From positions 1 through 41,282 of the IMG/VR virus record IMGVR_UViG_3300020131_000004: DNA of 41,282 bases. The stretch is one strand, 5' to 3'. The position numbers and the translations under genes are program-made. This document shows, piece by piece, positions 29,410 to 36,155 of the stretch (positions are counted from its first letter, which is position 1; every line of letters starts with the position of its first letter). Under the pieces are notes generated by a model. That model was not told where the DNA came from. It saw only the letters and a program-made list of their open reading frames with translations, and did not search any database. Source of the stretch: a virus.

Positions 29410-29799
29410 ATGAAACCGAATAGAGAGCTTTATCCAGTAGCCACGGCCCAAGCGCCATCAATCGAGGTGCTGCCAGAAACCTTAGTTGCTCAGTGTAAGA
29501 ACGGCGCAATGGCAATCCGCCAAACCGCCATGAGTTCAGGTTACGCACAAGACCAGCTAGCCGAAATGATTGGCAAGCCAAGGGAAGTGCTTTCCCGTGC
29601 CTGTAACGGCAGGGGAGGTCTGGACGTAGACACACTCATCAAGCTCATGCGCGAAAGCGGTAGCGCTTTCTTGTTGCAATACATGGCCCATCAGATGGGA
29701 GGGGAATTCAGGTTTCTTTCTGAAGAAGAGTTGGAGTTACAGCAGTTAGAACGCAGGGCGGCAGAGATCAGGTCGCATCGTCAATCTAAAGCAGCGTAG
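29410..29799 (+). CDS. CII-like DNA-binding regulator
   Basis: A 129-residue protein with AGAGG seven bases upstream. Residues about 35-95 (AMAIRQTAMSSGYAQDQLAE, MIGKPREVLSRACNG, LDVDTLIKLMRESGS) form an HTH in the place of lambda CII, between cro with its terminators and the replication genes. A Gln/Glu-rich helical tail follows. It could activate repressor or integrase promoters, or serve another early role. Assignment is from fold-like pattern and position. Confidence 0.65.
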   Translation: MKPNRELYPVATAQAPSIEVLPETLVAQCKNGAMAIRQTAMSSGYAQDQLAEMIGKPREVLSRACNGRGGLDVDTLIKLMRESGSAFLLQYMAHQMGGEFRFLSEEELELQQLERRAAEIRSHRQSKAA

Positions 29800-29807
29800 G
29801 AGGGGAT

Positions 29808-29954
29808 ATGGACATCGTAATCGAGCATTGGCAGGGAATTGTATTAGCACTCTGTGCTGGCGGCATTGGCCTGTTCTTGCACGACCTATGGGCACAGAAA
29901 GCAGATGAGCCTGACGAACATGAAACTGCCTGGAATATCAGCTATGACGAGTAA
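29808..29954 (+). CDS. Small membrane-anchored protein
   Basis: A 48-residue protein with GGAGGGG just before the ATG. One hydrophobic span (about 10-27) is followed by an acidic cytoplasmic tail (ADEPDEHETAWNISYDE). Function unknown. Confidence 0.68.
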   Translation: MDIVIEHWQGIVLALCAGGIGLFLHDLWAQKADEPDEHETAWNISYDE

Positions 29955-30081
29955 GGGTGAATTTGCGGTGATGTTCTTTGCAGCAGTTGGCGCTGGCGTT
30001 TGTTGGTGCTTGGGATGGTTCCTGATCTTTATGGCTTATGACTTTTTAGCCCACAAGCTCAAGACACACAAATCCCATTAA
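29944..30081 (+). CDS. Small single-span membrane protein
   Basis: A 45-residue protein with a long hydrophobic segment (about 8-30, FFAAVGAGVCWCLGWFLIFM) and a basic end. It overlaps the preceding gene by 11 bp and lacks its own strong Shine-Dalgarno, so reinitiation is likely. Upstream in-frame ATGs exist but extend into the preceding gene. Confidence 0.55.
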   Translation: MTSKGEFAVMFFAAVGAGVCWCLGWFLIFMAYDFLAHKLKTHKSH

Positions 30082-30142
30082 GCAGGATTAAAGCAAAAGT
30101 TTTCAGTTCGGTAAGTTAACTGTCGCACACAAGGAAATTGAT

Positions 30143-30658
30143 ATGGGAAAAGTTATTGGAATGACAAAGGAAGAATACAAAGCCCACATTGCCGAGTGGG
30201 GCAGCACTAAAAAGAATGGTTCTCCGCTTAATCGGTATGGCGAGCATATGTACAACGCTATGAAGCGTGGAGTGGAGTGGAACATAAGCTTTAAAGATTG
30301 GTGGGATGTTTGGCAACAGTCCGGCCATTGGCACGAGCGCGGTAACTCGGCTATGGACTATTGCATGGGCCGCGTCCGAGACACAGGCCCGTATCAGGCT
30401 GGAAACGTCTACATCACCACCAATACCGAAAACTGCTCAAAGAGCCTTGAGTGGAATCCTCATATGGAAAGAGGGTGCCCATCCGTACGGCCTATCGAAA
30501 AAATCCAGGGATACAGCGTGTACCAGAGAAAGAAGGGAACGGTATATCTGGCTGCCTGGAAGAGAAAGCATCTTGGCACTTTCAATACCCCAGAAGAGGC
30601 TAGGGCCGCGTACATAAAGGCTCGCTCTGCCGACTATCCAGAAGCTCCTACTGTTTGA
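30143..30658 (+). CDS. AP2-domain endonuclease-like protein
   Basis: A 171-residue protein. The middle (WQQSGHWHERGNSAMDYC, then DTGPYQAGNVYITTNTENCS) is the conserved block of phage proteins usually paired with AP2. The C-terminal YSVYQRKKGTVYLAAWKRKH and LGTFNTPEEARAAY are the AP2-like domain. The His- and Asn-bearing block may be a degenerate HNH nuclease. It shares its AP2 module style with the endonuclease at 21611 on the other strand. AAGGA lies seven bases upstream. Confidence 0.68.
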   Translation: MGKVIGMTKEEYKAHIAEWGSTKKNGSPLNRYGEHMYNAMKRGVEWNISFKDWWDVWQQSGHWHERGNSAMDYCMGRVRDTGPYQAGNVYITTNTENCSKSLEWNPHMERGCPSVRPIEKIQGYSVYQRKKGTVYLAAWKRKHLGTFNTPEEARAAYIKARSADYPEAPTV

Positions 30659-30683
30659 TGAGTTGAATAACACAAAGGCGAGT

Positions 30684-31529
30684 ATGGCTAAAACAGATAT
30701 TTGGATGCCGTTGTTTATCGGGGATTACCTCGCTGATACATCACGCCTTACAACGGAGCAGCATGGGGCATACCTGCTTCTGATTATGGATTACTGGAGA
30801 AATGGGCCGCCTCCTGATGATGATTCCGTGCTGGAAAACATCACAAAAATGCGTGAAAAAGATTGGCAAAAATGCAAGCCAACAGTTATGAGATTTTTCA
30901 CCCTTGCTGATGGCAAATACACCCATACAAGAATTGATAGGGAACTCGCAGAAGCCTCGAAAGCAAAGGACAAGGCGGAAGTAAAGGCCCGTAAGGCAGC
31001 AGAGAGCAGATGGGGGAAAGAGGCCGCCAAGCATGAATCTAGCAACACCTCAAGCAATGCTCCAAGCATTCCCCCAAGCAATGCACAAGCAATGCATGAG
31101 GAGTGCCCATTACCTTCACCTTTACCTACAAAGTCAAAAGCAGATGCAGTAGCTACGCGACTGCCTGCTGATTGGGGACCAAGCCCAAAGGAAATTCAAT
31201 TCTGTCGCACTGAACGCCCAGAGCTTGATGTTGAAGCCGTTGCGGCAACCTTCAGGGACTACTGGATTGCCATGCCTGGGGTTAAGGGCAGGAAAACTGA
31301 CTGGTCTGCAACTTGGAGAAATTGGGTTCGTAACCAGCGCACACAAGCACCGCCCCAGAAACAAACCATCCACGACAAACGATCCGCAACCGCCAAAGCA
31401 ATGTTTGGAGACCTAGCAAATGGAAATGAACGAAGAACAATCATTGATGTATCGCCAGAACATCCTTCCGCAAGCCATAGACCGGCTCTTCTTGAGAATG
31501 GCGAGCCTGTACGGGAAGCACTGGATTGA
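30684..31529 (+). CDS. Replication initiator, DUF1376 (YdaU) type
   Basis: A 281-residue replication protein. Residues 1-95 are a DUF1376 winged-helix domain (WMPLFIGDYLADTSRLTTEQ, HGAYLLLIMDYWRNGPPP). A Ser/Asn/Pro-rich linker (about 118-150) follows. A C-terminal DnaT-like part, FRDYWIAMPGVKGRKTDWSA then TWRNWVRNQ, comes next. Iterons within the linker DNA suggest it binds its own gene as lambda O does. Start at the ATG with AAAGGCGAG upstream. It overlaps the helicase-loader-like gene by 110 bp. Confidence 0.82.
   Translation: MAKTDIWMPLFIGDYLADTSRLTTEQHGAYLLLIMDYWRNGPPPDDDSVLENITKMREKDWQKCKPTVMRFFTLADGKYTHTRIDRELAEASKAKDKAEVKARKAAESRWGKEAAKHESSNTSSNAPSIPPSNAQAMHEECPLPSPLPTKSKADAVATRLPADWGPSPKEIQFCRTERPELDVEAVAATFRDYWIAMPGVKGRKTDWSATWRNWVRNQRTQAPPQKQTIHDKRSATAKAMFGDLANGNERRTIIDVSPEHPSASHRPALLENGEPVREALD
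31028..31095 (+). repeat. Iterons, candidate replication origin
   Basis: CAAGCAATGC occurs at 31051-31060, 31075-31084 and 31086-31095, with related CAAGCATG at 31028 and CAAGCATTC at 31063. They lie inside the initiator gene where the protein has a low-complexity linker, the arrangement of lambda ori within gene O. Confidence 0.65.
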
Positions 31530-31923
31530 CATGTGGGCCGACATTCCCATGGATGCCGTGAAGGAAGAATGGCAGGGCGGCTTGTACGGTTTCTCCCTGA
31601 AGGACATTGGCGAAGCAATCACCCATTGCGCTGACAACAACAAGTTTCCGCCAACGCTCCCTGAGTTCCGCGACCTGTGCCGTGACATGAAACGCAAGCA
31701 TCAGCCAGCGCACAAGGCTTTGCCTCGGATATACACCGCCGAGGAAATGGAAGCCAACCAGCAAAAGCTCAAACAGGCATTCCGCTCTGTGAAGTCTCGC
31801 AACACGAATAGGGATTGGGCACACAAGATTATCGAGCAGCACGAAGCAAACCCAAAAAGCGTACAGGACATTGCATTGCGCTTTGCGCAAGAGGCTGTTG
31901 GATCACAAGAGGCTAGTGCGTGA
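31420..31923 (+). CDS. Replication protein P-like (helicase loader)
   Basis: A 167-residue protein beginning inside the initiator gene (GGAG nine bases upstream). The core AIDRLFLRMASLYGKHWIDM, then WQGGLYGFSLKDIGEAITHC and FPPTLPEFRDLCR resembles lambda P-type helicase loaders. It would bring host DnaB to the origin bound by the upstream initiator. The C-terminal 50 residues are charged and less conserved-looking. Coupled to the next gene by GTGA. Confidence 0.78.
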   Translation: MEMNEEQSLMYRQNILPQAIDRLFLRMASLYGKHWIDMWADIPMDAVKEEWQGGLYGFSLKDIGEAITHCADNNKFPPTLPEFRDLCRDMKRKHQPAHKALPRIYTAEEMEANQQKLKQAFRSVKSRNTNRDWAHKIIEQHEANPKSVQDIALRFAQEAVGSQEASA

Positions 31924-32090
31924 AATGGGAACCAAACGGACAGTACGCAAGGAAGAGCGGGAATTACTCGATATGCAAGGTGATGCTACGCGGGGAGTTC
32001 ATCTACGAGCTGTGGGAGATGTCGCCCCAGAGGTGCATCAGCAGGCACAAGAGCTTCGAGGAAGCCAGATCAGCAGCGGAGAAGCAATGA
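31920..32090 (+). CDS. Small conserved-looking phage protein
   Basis: A 56-residue protein with a GTG start overlapping the preceding stop and AGAGG upstream. NGQYARKSGNYSICKVMLRG then EFIYELWEMSPQRCISRHKS look like a compact beta protein often placed among nin-region genes. Easily missed because another frame is open across it. It ends in an ATGA overlap. Confidence 0.75.
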   Translation: MKWEPNGQYARKSGNYSICKVMLRGEFIYELWEMSPQRCISRHKSFEEARSAAEKQ

Positions 32091-32536
32091 GAGTGGGGCG
32101 TTATGTGCAATCAGACCTAGCCAAGCTAGCCATTCTGGAAACGTGTGTAGAGCCCATGACTTCTCAAGAAATTGCCAAGCGCATGGGTCGGACGAGGGCT
32201 TCAGTTAGCCAGCATCTGCAAGAGCTGGGTGACCACGTTATACGCGACACCAGTGTTTCCCCTGGTCTGTACAAGGCGAATCCAAATAAGTGCTTTGTGC
32301 CAAAGGTAGCGCCAAGCATTAGCGAGCTAAGGCAGATGAAGCAAGTCGCGGAGGAGGGCAGAACATTCCCAATCCTTCCACAAGGGCCTCTCTCTTTCCT
32401 CAAGGAATGCGAACGATACGAGCTAGTTATTAAAGCCGGACAGCGGGTAAGTGAAAAGCACAACGTCACCGAGAGCAGGAAATATAGCCCGCATATAGGT
32501 AATGGTTCATGTGCGCTGATGGAGATGGCGGTTTGA
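32087..32536 (+). CDS. Winged-helix DNA-binding protein
   Basis: A 149-residue protein. Residues about 1-70 are a MarR/ArsR-like winged helix: AKLAILETCVEPMTSQEIAK, RMGRTRASVSQHLQELGDHV. The C-terminal part is unassigned. The start at 32087 (GGAG upstream, ATGA overlap) is preferred to a frame extending to 31871, which would cover another gene. It may regulate early transcription. Confidence 0.7.
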   Translation: MRVGRYVQSDLAKLAILETCVEPMTSQEIAKRMGRTRASVSQHLQELGDHVIRDTSVSPGLYKANPNKCFVPKVAPSISELRQMKQVAEEGRTFPILPQGPLSFLKECERYELVIKAGQRVSEKHNVTESRKYSPHIGNGSCALMEMAV

Positions 32537-32544
32537 TTTGGGCC

Positions 32545-32582
32545 ATTCGGTTACTCGGTAAATAGGCATGGATCAGAAAGGA
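32545..32582 (+). repeat. Dispersed leader element, copy R5 (rightward)
   Basis: CATTCGGTTACTCGGTAAAT, then AGGCATGGATCAGAAAGGA, six bases, ATG at 32589. GTTACTCGGTAAA and AGAAAGGA match copy C with identical spacing, on the opposite strand. Confidence 0.78.
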
Positions 32583-32588
32583 AGCGGG

Positions 32589-32849
32589 ATGAAGCGGGTT
32601 TTCATACTTTGGCATGACACCGATAGCTGGACATTCTTTTCAACTGATATTGATTCCGCAAAAGAAAAGGGCAAGCGGGTTTGCAAGGAGCGTGGCTGGA
32701 AGTATCACGGCGTGACTCCTAGATGGCCCATCCTATTTTCAAGTCCGCACCCCAGCCCATTAGCACAGAAGCCTAATGAACAAGAAGAGTTTGGCAGTGT
32801 TTACGACCAAATCGAACGTATCGAATTCTCTACCAGAGATGACTCATGA
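32589..32849 (+). CDS. Hypothetical cassette protein with internal repeat-encoded segment
   Basis: An 86-residue protein whose ATG lies six bases after the AGAAAGGA of copy R5. Residues 1-50 are a compact domain (RVFILWHDTDSWTFFSTDID) and then HPSPLAQKPNEQEE comes from the inverse copy R6, followed by an acidic end. It is thus bracketed by inverted copies, like the leftward cassettes. It overlaps ninB (ATGA). Function unknown. Confidence 0.7.
   Translation: MKRVFILWHDTDSWTFFSTDIDSAKEKGKRVCKERGWKYHGVTPRWPILFSSPHPSPLAQKPNEQEEFGSVYDQIERIEFSTRDDS
32743..32785 (-). repeat. Dispersed element, inverted 3' copy R6
   Basis: On the minus strand: CTTGTTCATTAGGCTTCT, then GTGCTAATGGGCTGGGGTG. TTGTTCATTAGG is shared with R1. 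It lies in the coding end of the rightward gene. Confidence 0.65.
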
Positions 32850-33298
32850 GAGACAAATACCCTACACGCACTATTCACCTAGTAGGCGATATGCAGAAAG
32901 CCACAGCACGGCTACTTATTGACCAAGCCCCTGTAGACCCTATGCAGCCTATCGAGGTTGTCATTCGTGAGAAGCAGAAGGTACGGAAGCCAGACCAGAA
33001 CTCATTGCTATGGGCTGGCCCCCTCAAGGATATTTCCGAGCAAGCCTATGTGAGCGGCAGGACGTATAGCGCTGACATCTGGCATGAACACGCAAAGCGC
33101 CAATTCCTACCTGAAGAATACGACGCAGAGTTGTGCAAAGAAGGCTATCGCAAATGGGATGTAACGCCAGCAGGCGAACGTGTACTGATTGGCTCCACGA
33201 CGCAACTCACGGTTAAAGGATTCGCGCTTTATCTCGAACAGGTAATGGCGATGGGTGCAGAGCTTGGCGTTCAGTTTCATGAGAGGAGGGTGGCTTGA
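32846..33298 (+). CDS. ninB: NinB recombination protein
   Basis: A 150-residue NinB/Orf-like protein. The diagnostic block is DQNSLLWAGPLKDISEQAYV to YSADIWHEHAKRQFLPEE. The C-terminus has STTQLTVKGFALYLEQVMAM. Lambda NinB (Orf) binds single-stranded DNA and mediates loading in Red recombination, in keeping with the phage's own exonuclease and annealing genes. Length matches lambda NinB. Starts in ATGA and ends with a TTGA overlap. Confidence 0.92.
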   Translation: MRDKYPTRTIHLVGDMQKATARLLIDQAPVDPMQPIEVVIREKQKVRKPDQNSLLWAGPLKDISEQAYVSGRTYSADIWHEHAKRQFLPEEYDAELCKEGYRKWDVTPAGERVLIGSTTQLTVKGFALYLEQVMAMGAELGVQFHERRVA

Positions 33299-33474
33299 GT
33301 GAATGTTGCGACAGGCCATCAATAGCCAGATTTGACCACAAACTGCACGAGCTGCCATACGTGAACCGTGTGTGCACTCGCTGCAAAAAACATTGGTATG
33401 GACCGGAAGGCGATGTGCGCGAATTCACACGGGCTGAGTGGGATGCATATATCAACTCCGAGGACGCAGCTTGA
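33295..33474 (+). CDS. Small Cys-containing protein between ninB and ninG
   Basis: A 59-residue protein with TTG start and GAGGAGGG upstream. It has CC near residue 3 and CTRC near residue 26, a possible zinc site, then a Trp- and acid-rich end (EWDAYINSEDAA). It overlaps both neighbours. Function unknown. Confidence 0.7.
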   Translation: MSECCDRPSIARFDHKLHELPYVNRVCTRCKKHWYGPEGDVREFTRAEWDAYINSEDAA

Positions 33475-34058
33475 TCCCCAAGGACAAGATCAAGTTCAAG
33501 AAATGCAAGGTATGCAAGCAGCCTTTCATGCCTCGCAACACAATCCAGCCCACTTGCTACGACTTCGAATGTCAGGCCACTTATGGCGAGGCTCACGCAA
33601 AGAAGGTGGCAGCAGTAAGGGAGAAGCGCGAGAGGCAGCAGCTACGTGAGGCAAAGGAAAGAATGAGGCCGCGTAGCTTCTACGTGAAGCTGGCTCAGCA
33701 ATGGTTCAACAAGTTCGTGAAATTGCGGGATATGGCAGCAGGGTATCCCTGCATATCGAGCGGAAGGCCGTTGGATTGGTCTGGCAACGCAGTAGACGCT
33801 GGGCATTACCGAAGCGTAGGGAGCGCACCACACCTGAGATTTGATGAGCGCAATTGCCATGCCCAAAGCAAGCATGACAACCAGTACAAGAGCGGAAACA
33901 TCGTCGAGTACCGCAAAGGATTGATCGGGCGCATAGGTCTGGAAGAGGTAGAAGCGTTAGAGGCAGACCAAACGCCAAAGCACTACAGCATAGACGAATT
34001 AAAGCAGTTGATAGCGCATTACAAGATGAAGTGTAAACAACTTAGCAAAGGAGATTGA
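33471..34058 (+). CDS. ninG: NinG (Rap-like) protein
   Basis: A 195-residue NinG-family protein. CKVCKQPFMPRNTIQPTC and the following Cys form the N-terminal zinc motif. A basic helix (AAVREKRERQQLREAKERMR) comes next, then the core FVKLRDMAAGYPCISSGRPL and DAGHYRSVGSAPHLRFDERN with CHAQSKHDNQYKSGN. Lambda Rap (NinG) is a structure-specific nuclease acting on recombination junctions. TTG start chosen for AGGA six bases upstream and TTGA overlap; an earlier ATG would cover the preceding gene. Confidence 0.92.
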   Translation: MIPKDKIKFKKCKVCKQPFMPRNTIQPTCYDFECQATYGEAHAKKVAAVREKRERQQLREAKERMRPRSFYVKLAQQWFNKFVKLRDMAAGYPCISSGRPLDWSGNAVDAGHYRSVGSAPHLRFDERNCHAQSKHDNQYKSGNIVEYRKGLIGRIGLEEVEALEADQTPKHYSIDELKQLIAHYKMKCKQLSKGD

Positions 34059-34059
34059 G

Positions 34060-34479
34060 ATGGCAAAAGAAGAGATTTCAGCATTGGACAAAGTTTTGAT
34101 CGAAACCATTCAGAAGGCGCAAGAGGTTGGCGGTCAAGCGGTGGATGGAGCAAAGGAGGTTACAGGCAAGGCGATTGATTTCGCAACAGCTCAGATTCCA
34201 GATGTTATCCATCAGCTTCTGTTATGGAACTTCACTATAAGCCTGATTCTGTTTCTAGTAAGCGCAGTAGTTTTCTTTGGCACAGTCATTTTCGATGTGG
34301 TTGCAGTTCGTAGGTTCTTGAGTGGCAAGTGGGACGGAGAATATTTCCCTATATTGATTATAACGGCACTCCCTATTTCGCTAGGTCTGCTTGGCCTCCT
34401 GGCTAATCTTGAATGGCTGAAGATATGGATAGCCCCAAAGCTGTTCTTGATTGAGTACACGGCGAACTTGCTCAAGTAA
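34060..34479 (+). CDS. Inner-membrane protein, two spans
   Basis: A 139-residue protein with AAGGAGA upstream. The N-terminal 45 residues are an amphipathic helix, followed by two membrane spans (about 53-78 and 97-118). No family recognised. Such proteins in the nin region can act in exclusion, but nothing in the sequence shows this. Confidence 0.7.
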   Translation: MAKEEISALDKVLIETIQKAQEVGGQAVDGAKEVTGKAIDFATAQIPDVIHQLLLWNFTISLILFLVSAVVFFGTVIFDVVAVRRFLSGKWDGEYFPILIITALPISLGLLGLLANLEWLKIWIAPKLFLIEYTANLLK

Positions 34480-34486
34480 CCATTAG

Positions 34487-34523
34487 GCACCCCAGCCAAT
34501 TAGCACAGTGATCGAATGAACAA
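34487..34523 (-). repeat. Dispersed element, inverted copy R7
   Basis: On the plus strand: GGCACCCCAGCCAATTAGCA, then CAGTGATCGAATGAACAAG. It closely matches R6 but lies just after a stop codon, so here it is not translated. Confidence 0.65.
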
Positions 34524-34535
34524 GAAAGGGCAGTT

Positions 34536-34667
34536 ATGAAGATGAGCCAAGTTTTTTGTATTAGCGCATTGGTTGTTATATCCCCGCATATGGGCCATTG
34601 GACTGCGATAGCTCTAGGTCTTTTATACGTGACTCTCGGTTTCATCAACGCGGCTCAAGGCAACTAA
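34536..34667 (+). CDS. Small hydrophobic peptide
   Basis: A 43-residue hydrophobic protein (MKMSQVFCISALVVISPHMG) with AAAGGG five bases before the ATG. Probably one or two membrane passes. Function unknown. Confidence 0.6.
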   Translation: MKMSQVFCISALVVISPHMGHWTAIALGLLYVTLGFINAAQGN

Positions 34668-34720
34668 AAAGGACTCCCCATGCTCCCATCCCAAATACCA
34701 GACACACCAAAGGACTAGAT

Positions 34721-34954
34721 ATGCCGCTCAAGTGGAAAAAAGCAAAGGTAGAGACTGAGCACCTAGACGGCTTTCAATGCGACCGATGTAAGGCTGAGTA
34801 TGACGGCGACAACTGGATTGAGACGCAAGAGTACATGCACTGGAAGAATACAGGTGGGTACGGATCGGTATGGGGTGACGGCACTGAGGTGGAAGTTATC
34901 ATTTGCCAGAAGTGCGCCTATGAGCTGTTTAAAGACTTTGCGGTAGTTAATTAG
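34721..34954 (+). CDS. Small zinc-binding hypothetical protein
   Basis: A 77-residue protein with CDRC near residue 19 and CQKC near residue 63, AAAGGA six bases before the ATG. Between them lies a Trp/Tyr-rich beta segment. Resembles small treble-clef-like phage proteins; no function assigned. An earlier in-frame ATG would run through the preceding gene. Confidence 0.72.
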   Translation: MPLKWKKAKVETEHLDGFQCDRCKAEYDGDNWIETQEYMHWKNTGGYGSVWGDGTEVEVIICQKCAYELFKDFAVVN

Positions 34955-34967
34955 AAAAGGACGCCCC

Positions 34968-35486
34968 ATGCGTGAATCAGTAGCCACAGCCATTAACTCA
35001 TCTCACCTGGAGGAAAAAGAATGGGAAACATCCATAGATAAGATTAAGGCCCTAGGCTACACCGCAAAGTATTCCCCTGTAGGCGTAGAAGCTATTCACC
35101 TTATCGACTCACTACAGCCCAAGGCATACAAGCAGGTTGTCTATCTACTAGCTAAGAAGGCCACGGTCAGGTTCAGCATCAAAGCTCCAAGGGAAATGAC
35201 TGACAGGATGTGTCACCAGGTCATCAAAGAGGCAGCATTCCAGTTTTGCCATAGCTGTGCTGGCCGCAAGGAATTGAAAGCAGGAGAGCGCGTTATTACG
35301 TGCCATTCGTGCCAAGGCAGTGGATTGCATAGGCACACAGACCTTGAGCGCGCACAAGCCCTGCAAATACCTTTGGAAGCCTACCGGAAGCATTGGATTC
35401 GGAGATTCGCCATCGTGCAGGACATATTCAACACAGAAATGCGTGACACCGTAATTAATTTAAAGAAATTATTAGATAAGGCTTGA
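34968..35486 (+). CDS. Q-like late antiterminator (candidate)
   Basis: A 172-residue protein with AAGGA six bases upstream. The centre has CHSC, then 15 residues later CHSCQGSG, a DnaJ-like zinc knuckle seen in lambdoid Q-type antiterminators. It is followed by LHRHTDLERAQALQIPLEAY and a basic RKHWIRRF helix. Its stop codon overlaps the late promoter, exactly where Q sits relative to PR' in lambdoid phages. It would modify RNA polymerase at the late promoter so that it reads through the terminator at 35701 and those in the late operon. Confidence 0.72.
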   Translation: MRESVATAINSSHLEEKEWETSIDKIKALGYTAKYSPVGVEAIHLIDSLQPKAYKQVVYLLAKKATVRFSIKAPREMTDRMCHQVIKEAAFQFCHSCAGRKELKAGERVITCHSCQGSGLHRHTDLERAQALQIPLEAYRKHWIRRFAIVQDIFNTEMRDTVINLKKLLDKA

Positions 35487-35512
35487 CATTCTGTACTGGA
35501 CGGTAGTACAAT
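35483..35512 (+). promoter_or_regulatory. Late promoter PR'-like
   Basis: TTGACA, 18 bases, TACAAT, the best consensus promoter in the window, at the end of the Q-like gene. The spacer holds TACTGGACGGTA (35494-35505), which matches OL1 read on the PL strand at 9 of 12 positions and lies at nearly the same distance from both boxes. Confidence 0.85.
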
Positions 35513-35540
35513 GACTCACGGTTATAAGAATATATAACAG

Positions 35541-35569
35541 GCCGAGCACCATTAATGGGATTGCTCGCC
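35541..35569 (+). promoter_or_regulatory. Hairpin in the late leader RNA
   Basis: CGAGCA and TGCTCG pair across CCATTAATGG (itself a palindrome), about 35 bases into the late transcript. It could be part of the antiterminator loading site or a pause signal. Confidence 0.5.
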
Positions 35570-35700
35570 CTAAAGAAACGTAATACTCCTGATGATTTAA
35601 CGCACGCCAGCTATAAAGTGCGGAGTACGCCAGCAATTAGTACGCAAGTCATCAGCAGTATTACCGTGAATGTGCCAATCGCGGCTCATATCACTCGAAC

Positions 35701-35732
35701 AAGGCTCCTTCCTTACGGTTGGGGCCTTTTTT
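35701..35732 (+). terminator. Terminator tR'-like at the end of the late leader
   Basis: AAGGCTCC and GGGGCCTT pair (8 bp with one G-T), followed by six T. With the promoter it defines a leader of about 215 nt, comparable to the lambda 6S RNA. Confidence 0.85.
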
Positions 35733-36113
35733 GTTATTGCTTGCAGCAAAGCCCTCTAGCCCAATACACCTCTTTATCAAACCTCACTACGTGAACTATG
35801 GTGCTTACGGATTAGATGGCTTTGCTGTGTGCAATGCGTAGTAACGATACGCTGAACCTATAAGCTCTTGCGTGGTGACTAGGCTGGCAGGCATGCCATA
35901 ACGATAGATTCGGGAGTCGACGACCCGTGACCCAAGAGGATGCACACAACCTATACGCATACCATTCGCCACGCTTCTTGATGAGTAATCAAGGCTGACG
36001 CGCAACAGGTCGGATGAAGTGCCCTGTGTTTTATGCAGTCCCACATAGTTCTGATCAAGCTATGACGGATGACCCCACGGGAGGGTTAGGCAAGCTATCC
36101 CGTTTAATTCCCC
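35733..36113. other. Gap without a supported gene
   Basis: About 380 bases between two terminators. Open frames on both strands (35805-36044 minus, 36014-36214 plus) lack ribosome binding sites and cross the terminators or each other. Short palindromes are visible (GGCATGCC near 35893; a GGG/CCC stem around TCGA near 35915). It could hold the packaging site, as it lies just upstream of the terminase genes, or a small RNA. Confidence 0.5.
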
Positions 36114-36138
36114 AGCCTCGCTATATGCGGGGCTTTTT
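36114..36138 (+). terminator. Terminator before the packaging gene group
   Basis: AGCCTCGC and GCGGGGCT pair around TATAT, followed by five T. It is the second terminator that late polymerase must pass before the first late gene. Confidence 0.85.
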
Positions 36139-36155
36139 ACTTTGTGGAGCCACAA

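Noticed and set aside
35555-35794. 79-codon frame in the late leader
   Set aside because: It spans the leader hairpin and terminator and lacks a Shine-Dalgarno.
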